64,000 nt of DNA from Chiridota heheva (taxonomy: Eukaryota > Echinodermata > Holothuroidea > Apodida > Chiridotidae), in NCBI GenBank assembly GCA_020152595.1, contig JAIGNY010004060.1, positions 12,501 through 76,500 of the forward strand. Direction: 5' to 3'. Below, in pieces: positions 57,701-64,000 of the stretch. The notes beneath the pieces are model-generated. The model made no database searches and was not told where the DNA came from. It was given only the letters and a program-made list of their open reading frames with translations. How positions within the stretch are numbered: the stretch's first letter is position 1; each line of letters begins with the position of its first letter. A program made the position numbers and the translations under genes.

Positions 57701-60520
57701 TAATTGATGTTTAAATCATACTACATATAAAACATACCAACTTTAGATCTCCACCATTCTCACCTTTAATCATGTGTATACTATTGCTATAAAGTGGTAT
57801 CAGACAAAGAGAAATTCTGATTCCCACGGAATTATTAACTTGCGTATTGTTTTAATAGATCAAAACTAGGTTATTTAAATAAAGACCTTTGTTCTCTGCC
57901 AATTTTTCCCAGAGACAGTGCAGCTCCTTAATCTTATTAGAATCAGTTCGCTGATTGGATTAAAGTTGAGCACGCTTATGTTGATTAGCTAGGTATGTCT
58001 TATTCTGACTGGCTGAACCCAAACCCTCACTTGGCCTGGGCTTGCAGAAATTTGCAAAAGCGAGGAATGTATAACGCACACCGACCTGAGAGAGTTTGCT
58101 TAAGGAGGCAATAAGAGTAGGACGTCAGAATGGTGACTTCGAAAATCTGGAGATATTCGTTCTTTAAGCTTAAGAGGGACTTTGAAAATTTTTAAGACAG
58201 GAACACTTTTTTTGAACAGGGAAAGGCAAAATATACAGTAGCTTGAATTAGGACTGACAAAGAATATAGACCTTGTTGACTGTGCGATTATCACCAGTTT
58301 AGCGAAACTTTATTATATACTTTGTTACATATATATATATCAACAAGTGATATATCTTGACGAAACAGATATTTTTGTGAACTATCAAGAGATTAAAAAT
58401 GTTGTACCAACCATTTTAACAGAATTCAACAGGATTATTTATTTCATCTGGAGGAATTAATGTAGGATCGCTAATATATCATTTGTGCGAATAACTTCAG
58501 TTTTGATCATTTCTCTGAGTGATTAAAAATTTAGCGAGGTTGGGCGAGTTTTGTCCATCCTTTGATACAGAAAAGAAACAAATTCGATCCTAACTCTCAA
58601 TACATTATAGCCTGTCATGTATTAGCTATTTGCCAATCATCAAAACGACAAAGGACAACAAAAAAACAAAGAAGCACCGGCTTAAAAAATCTTATTGTAA
58701 AATTTGTTCATATTGTATGAAGAAAAATACAATCTTTACTTCTACTTTCATGATTTGTAATTAAAAAAAAGTTATTTTGATAAAAAAAAAAAAAAAATAC
58801 ACTCATACTGTATGAGGTAAAACAAGGATGCTTTATTAATACAAACTGTAATGTACAGTACAAATTGATTCACTTTCAATTTATTCTATCGGAAAATAAT
58901 ACATTTTTTTTGCAAATCTTTATTTAAATAAAAGTAAAAATAATACATGTACATCTATATTTTAAATTATTTTACCCTTTAACTGTATAAACCACCAACT
59001 GTATAAACCACCAACTGTATAAACCACCAAAGTTCAACTTGTTTTGTTTGTTTTCTCTCTCCCAAACCAAAAAAGTACTTACTTTACAATTTCTTAATAG
59101 CGTAACACAATAAGAACATGAGCCCATTAATGTGTTAGGTTTATGATGACTTTATTTAAAAGTAAAATATTTTATCATTTGTTTGACGTGAATAGAAAAT
59201 CTAGAAGAATCCTCTCCTAGCCAATACATTAACTGAATTCAGATTTCTAACTTGTGGTTTCAATTTTATTAATACAACACTAGATAATGAAAATACAGAA
59301 TGTCAAATTATTACCAAAAACAAATATCAAAGAATTATTGATGAACTAAATATTAAGTGGAATGTGTTTCTAGGTCCACGAGTACATTTTTGTATGTCCA
59401 GCTTAGAATGTTAACATTTCACAACAGCGCCAATACATTAGCATTCTCTCATTAATTCTTGCATTTTAAAATTAAAATCTTTTCATTTCTAATATTCAAT
59501 TAATTATACTATTTTTTTAAATCATAATTAAAGAATTTCTTTATGAAAATAACAATTACAGAGTTTAATAATCTCTCAATATGATAATCCTACTGTTTTA
59601 CTTATAAACTGATACACATGTTACATGTTTTCTTGAAAATATTAAACCTGTTAGATGATAATATTGATAATTAGATGATGAACCAGTTTGTTTGTTAAAA
59701 GATTTATCCTGCTATGTTTCCTTTATTATGATAAATCTGTTTTTAATCGTTCACTTATGATGCTAGGGACTTAAATAGATGAAATTCAGTGAAAAAAATA
59801 CCACAAAATATTGTAAAAATGAACAAAAAATAGACGTTTTAATGATGTATGTGGCTTATGATACTGAAGCCTACGATGAGCAGTACAAAACTAGAGATAA
59901 AATAAATTATTATCCAACTTCGAGGACATTTATGCCCTTTCTGCTACATAAGTCTATTACTAAAAGGATTAGTTCTATGGTCAAGAGGGTGTTCAATGAA
60001 ACAAAACGGTAAAGAAGCTACTTCAGTATTATATTCTATAAAGGAGATAATCAGGCTTAAAGTTTAGTTTCACTTGCATAAAAATGACTGGAGACTAAAG
60101 TAATGATGATGCACTCATCATCACTTTCTTAACACTTGTTAATTTTTATGCTGATTGAATGTTTTTTTCATCATTTTTTTATGTGGTAAATTCAAATTAC
60201 CATACTGGATTCTATCATATTACTACTAATCCTCAACTATCCAAAGGTTTATAGCCACAAAATCACAGGAATAATATTATATTATAGAACACATAAAGAC
60301 TGATAGAAATGTGGAAGATGCAACTAGTCTTATTTCAGTCATTTCTACAAAAATGAGAGAACTTTAGACTTGAATGTCTCCTCAATGGAATTAGATATTG
60401 AAGTAGTTTCTTGACCATTTTGTTTCCTTTGAAGTCTTCTTTGATAAAAGATGTACTTGTTTGACCTCTGAACTAATCCTCAAATAATATTTTCAAGATG
60501 AAATCAAGGTCTGAATAGAT
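57701..60520. other. Non-coding, no gene recognised
   Basis: Mostly AT-rich. A plus-strand frame of 77 codons at 59,779-60,012 has no recognisable family. CCAAT-type motifs (GATTGGATTAAAG near 57,954; ACTGGCTGAA near 58,008) sit in a less AT-rich patch at 57.9-58.1 kb. It could be a promoter for the minus-strand RLR gene, but nothing proves it. Confidence 0.4.
58979..59031. repeat. 16-bp tandem repeat, 3 copies
   Basis: AACTGTATAAACCACC occurs three times in a row without change. Confidence 0.9.
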
Positions 60521-60674
60521 TTATTGTTTTCCATAGTAAGGACAATTTCGATGGAAAGGGCTTTTGTGATTCCTTGATCCACATTTGTAGCATTTGCCAC
60601 TTGTCGATCTTGGTTTGTGAGTGGTTGTACCATCCTCTTGTGATTGGTGGGCCAAGGATTTTGATTTAAGTAGG
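60521..60674 (-). CDS. Terminal exon of unknown gene, zinc knuckle
   Basis: The acceptor is CTTTGTTGCAG above 60,674 and the stop TAA is at 60,521-60,523. It completes a split Asn codon from the exon at 61,358-61,473 and runs open for 51 codons: LLKSKSLAHQSQEDGTTTHK, then PRSTSGKCYKCGSRNHKS and PFHRNCPYYGKQ. C-x2-C-x4-H-x7-C is a zinc-knuckle-like pattern, as in nucleic-acid-binding proteins and in gag-like proteins of Ty3/gypsy elements. AATAAA overlaps the stop codon. Phase agreement with the upstream exon supports a real gene. I cannot name the protein. Confidence 0.5.
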
Positions 60675-61357
60675 CTGCAACAAAGGAGAATAAAGAATCA
60701 TTAAATGACATGAAAATTTCTTTAAAAAAACAAAATTTACTTGACAAAAATGATATTAGAAAAGAAATTCAAAAAGGTAAAAAGTTTTACATGTTTAAGG
60801 GTGTAGACAAAGCAAGAGATTACAATTAATGAGCGTACATCATATTTTCCACAATTTGTATTGCACACACGTTACAATATGTGAAGTGCTAATTTTAAAG
60901 TATAATCATGTGGTCTTTGTCAAAGACTTGGACATACTGCTTCATTGATAGAAGAGTTCTAAGTGTAAGTAATAATTATGAATGCATTGTCAATCCCTAA
61001 ACTGATTTTAGTGGAAGTTAAGCTGTTTTTTAATTGATTTTGAATCTACTCAGCTCGCTTTGTCTCTACATGTCTATAGATATCTAGATACTGTACTTCT
61101 TTTGCTCAAGGCCTCTGTATGTACGTATGTACTATTTTTCTAATTAATAAGACCGAGGACATGTTAGCATTTTACATGTAAACAAATATATATTTTAATT
61201 GCACATAACCCATATATATATTATGAAATTGACATGTGGTAGCTAGCTGTTGATGTCGATCTGCTTCCATTTGTTTCACCATTAATTTTCTGACACAGAA
61301 AATAATGGCAATGAAAAAGAAGCAGAAAGAAGGGACATTACAATAGGTCAAACTTAC
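60675..61357. other. Intron of the zinc-knuckle gene
   Basis: AT-rich, with GTAAGTTT donor and TTGCAG acceptor at its ends. No other features. Confidence 0.45.
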
Positions 61358-61473
61358 TTTTTGCGCTGTAATTCCTTTTCTTTGACCCTTGGTAGAGTCT
61401 GTTTCGGTTCATCAAAAAATACTTGATTGACCTTTGCTGCTGTGGTTGTATTTTCTTGCTGTTCTGATTGGCC
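61358..61473 (-). CDS. Penultimate exon of unknown gene
   Basis: The acceptor is TTTTTGTAG above 61,473 and the donor is CGCAAAAA/GTAAGTTTG at 61,358. It is open for 38 codons plus two bases: GQSEQQENTTTAAKVNQVFF, then DEPKQTLPRVKEKELQRKK. It is hydrophilic, without a recognised domain. It joins in phase to the zinc-knuckle exon 683 bases away. Upstream exons were not identified before the window end. Confidence 0.5.
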
Positions 61474-62279
61474 CTACAAAAAAATTCATGCAAAGAATTG
61501 TTTTACTTTCATTCTGTTTCACTTTGAAAATAAAATTACATGTATTTCAGACAGATGCATCACGAGCATTGACAGACTGGGAGAGGGGGGATGTCAAATA
61601 AATTTGCTAAATTTTTTTCTTCAAAATGCCCGAATTTTAGGTAACATGGATTTCACATATATAATAATATTTGTAGTACAAGTTATGTATTTTGAAGATT
61701 CCGGAACAGGGCATGAGGAGCAGGGCTAAAGACTCTTTTTTCTGTATTTACTTATTTTATTTATTATTTTTTTGTTTTTGCTTTTCAAAATTTGCAGTCA
61801 AGATTTTGAAATGAAATTTAAGATCATGATTCGAATAAAAATAAATGGCATGGGGCATATCCAGAGGGGGCAAGGTATTCACCCTCCTTCCTGGCAAGGT
61901 GCCCTTGTAAGTTATTGCGCTGTGCCCAATTTCCCCCACCTTCATTCATCCCATGCTCACCAAATAAAAACATATTTTAGGTCTATAGAATTTGATATCC
62001 CTAATGAACATTCTGACCACAAAAATTGATTAATATGTGATTCTCCCTTCAATTTGAGCTAATCAAAAGCCAAAAGATTCCGGAGCTTTGCCCGTGCATG
62101 GACCCCTCGTGGGCAGTTGAGTATCCAGCTTTCGGTGCCAGAGGGGAAAGTGCCCAAAAATATTTCTGCATCATCTGAATTCTGGCTAAACAGCTGAATG
62201 AAAAATGATACTGATTAAGCTGTGGAACAACTAAACAAAGTGACTCACTACCAATTTGATATAATGGACTATTTTTAAC
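61474..62279. other. Non-coding, no gene seen
   Basis: Intronic or intergenic. A GC-richer patch at 61,846-61,955 (GGGGCATATCCAGAGGGGG) may be one end of an interspersed element that includes the repeat which follows. Confidence 0.4.
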
Positions 62280-63075
62280 AAAATTAGACGATTGTTTGAT
62301 TTAGGCCACTTTAAATCAAATTTGGGACATTTTAATCTAAATTTCTGCAGTTTTCAACCAAATCTGGGCAATTTTGAACCAAATTTTGGCAATCTACAAC
62401 CAAATTTAGGCAATTTTTAATAAATCTGAGTGATTTTCAACCTAATTTTGACTATCAAAAAAATTGGGTGAGGTTAACCAAAAAGGGCATTTTTATCAAA
62501 TTTGGGCTATCTTTTAACCAAAATTGGGCAATTTAAAACCAAATTATAGTGATTTTTTAAAACATGAAATGCATTTCTTTATAGAGTTATGTATAGAAAT
62601 TTGTCCTACTTGAATATTTTTACCACATAGTTTACTTACGGAATTCCGCAAAGGAAGGGTACACAATTAACCCAATTTTAACAGTTTAAGCACATTTGGG
62701 GAATTTTAAACAATATATGGTTGATTTGTAATCGAATTTGGGCAAATTGTAACCCAATTTGACTGATTTTTAACCAAATTTGGACAATTTTTGTATCAAA
62801 CTTTGGCCAATCTTTAAGCCAATTTGGGCAACTTTTAATCAAATTTGGGTGATTTCGAATTGAATTTGCGCATTACTTATCAAAATGTGGACAAATTTTA
62901 ACCCAATTTAGGCATTTTTTAACCAAATTTAGGCATTTCCTAACAAAATTGGGTCAATTTATAGCAAATTTGAGGCATCTTTAACCAAATTTGGGCTATT
63001 TCTAACCATATTTTGACTATTTCTAATCAAAATTTGGACACTTTTAAACCAAATTTGGTCAATCGATATTCATAC
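62280..63075. repeat. Degenerate ~22-25 bp A/T-rich repeat
   Basis: Imperfect copies of TTTTAACCAAATTTGGGCAA with drifting length, interrupted once near 62,545-62,660. Its style resembles the repeats inside the putative element at 13,171-14,401. Confidence 0.8.
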
Positions 63076-63179
63076 CTAAATATGATCAGATGGTAAAAAA
63101 TATTTTTTCTTCTTCATGAGGAATTTTACAATATCGGGATGATATTTTACTTATGAATTTCACGGTAGCTTGACCTGGA

Positions 63180-63250
63180 AAGAGATGGCTCGACCGGGGG
63201 GGGAGGGGAGGATGGGGAGGAGGAGGATGGGGAGGGGAAGGGGGTGGGTG
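63180..63250. repeat. G-rich tract
   Basis: Runs of 3-9 G separated by GA or AT form a purine-rich tract. It might form a quadruplex; no further function is visible. Confidence 0.6.
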
Positions 63251-63391
63251 GGCCTGATGAACTTCCACAGCTATTAAAAACTGGTCTTCCAAGCCTTTTT
63301 TATGAAACCACAATTCAACATGAACACCCCTCAAAGTTTTAGTCGCAAATCATCTGCATGCATAGGCCTCATTCAGTACAATCTCATCCTC

Positions 63392-63656
63392 ACTTTGCTT
63401 GAGTGCACTTTTTACACAAAAGCTCCACGTATGCAGTAGGATAAGTTGATAAGCGGTCAATTAAACACTGTGGCTTTGTGTGTGACCTGTCACTGTAGCA
63501 GTTGTGGTTTTGTGTTACTGACTTTGCTTGAGTGCAGTTTTACACAAAAGCTCCATGTATGCAGTGGGTTAAGTTGATAAGTGGTCAATTCATATAACAC
63601 TGTGGCTTTGTGTCTGGCCTGCCACTGGAGCAGTTGTGGTTTTGTGTTACTGATTT
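63392..63656. repeat. ~130-bp tandem duplication
   Basis: The segment starting ACTTTGCTTGAGTGCA (63,392) is repeated from 63,521. Both copies end GTTGTGGTTTTGTGTTACTG. The second has a 5-base insertion (CATAT) and several substitutions. Confidence 0.9.
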
Positions 63657-64000
63657 AAGAAAAGGATATTGCATATCGGGGTTGGAAATATAATCTCCGG
63701 ATCAAAATGTAGAAAACAGTCGGACTTGTGGGGTATAAGCGATAGCATGATAAGTTCGTAATGGGGGGACAAGGGAAAAGTTTCCCCCCCCCCTCCCTTC
63801 ATACGCCATTAAGAGAGGGGTATGACCCATGCTGGCCATTGGTTATGGATCTGGCTTATAATTTTAAACCCAGCATTTTTTTGTTGATATCTCTGAAATT
63901 TTGTTATAAACAATATCGATCGATCTGGGAAAAATGGCTCTTTAAATTTCATGCTGTGTATGTGTGGTTTTGCCAAGGATCTTGAAGACTATTACGACCA
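63657..64000. other. Non-coding, no gene seen
   Basis: No recognised features apart from a short C-run and CCCTCCCTTC tract near 63,782-63,800. Confidence 0.4.

Noticed and set aside
57900..58100. Promoter of the RLR gene
   Set aside because: CCAAT-like motifs occur, but there is no first exon, TATA box or interferon-response-type element that I can support.
59779..60012. 77-codon plus-strand frame as a small gene
   Set aside because: No family resemblance and no splice or promoter support. The length is within chance for AT-rich sequence.
53150..64000. CARD-encoding exons of the RLR gene
   Set aside because: I scanned the minus-strand frames and found no CARD-like helix pattern with splice sites. 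The 5' exons may lie beyond the window or be too short to see.

Overview
This is eukaryotic, repeat-dominated DNA from an animal genome. Split coding exons with canonical GT/AG borders, non-LTR retrotransposons, a Penelope-like element and long minisatellites rule out a prokaryote. The family content (a RIG-I-like receptor; LINEs of the RNase H-bearing I type and the CR1/L2 type; Penelope with a GIY-YIG endonuclease) suggests a marine invertebrate, perhaps an echinoderm or another deuterostome. Species cannot be fixed from sequence alone.

The one clearly recognisable host gene is a RIG-I-like receptor (RLR) RNA helicase on the minus strand. I assembled ten exons from 52,998 down to the stop codon at 6,459. 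In order they encode helicase motif I (APTGSGKT), motif II (DECH), motif III (TAS), the RLR-specific helicase insert, motifs IV, V and VI, and the zinc-binding C-terminal RNA-sensing domain with all four cysteines. CARD domains and the first exon are not found in the window. About 2.2 kb of coding sequence is spread over about 46.5 kb. The introns are filled mainly by three unrelated minisatellites: a 57-bp unit (about 13.4 kb), a 37-bp unit (about 5.8 kb) and a 45-bp unit (about 9.5 kb). Two exons carry frame-breaking indels and one exon junction is ambiguous in phase. The copy is therefore either decaying or carries uncorrected sequencing errors.

Region by region: 1-6.4 kb is non-coding, with degenerate minisatellites. 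6.4-7.1 kb is the RLR terminal exon. 7.5-14.4 kb, inside the last intron, holds long (TA)n tracts, a broken Penelope element with a 52-bp minisatellite expanded inside its endonuclease frame, a head-to-head inverted repeat around a (TA)n core, and a putative terminal-inverted-repeat element. 14.5-27.9 kb is the 57-bp array with near-exact higher-order duplication. 28.2-33.7 kb is a cluster of five RLR exons with a 5'-truncated LINE. 33.7-39.5 kb is the 37-bp array. 40-42.7 kb holds three more exons and a second LINE. 43.2-52.7 kb is the 45-bp array. 52.8-53.0 kb is the motif I exon. 53.1-57.7 kb holds a CR1/L2-type LINE, a tRNA-like fragment and a 27-bp array. 60.5-61.5 kb holds the last two exons of a probable separate minus-strand gene ending in a zinc knuckle. 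The remainder is non-coding.

The most distinctive observations are: four tandem in-frame copies of an exon end plus its 5' splice site in the RLR gene (41,895-42,039); a minisatellite that arose from Penelope coding sequence; and an immune-sensor gene whose length is mostly minisatellite.
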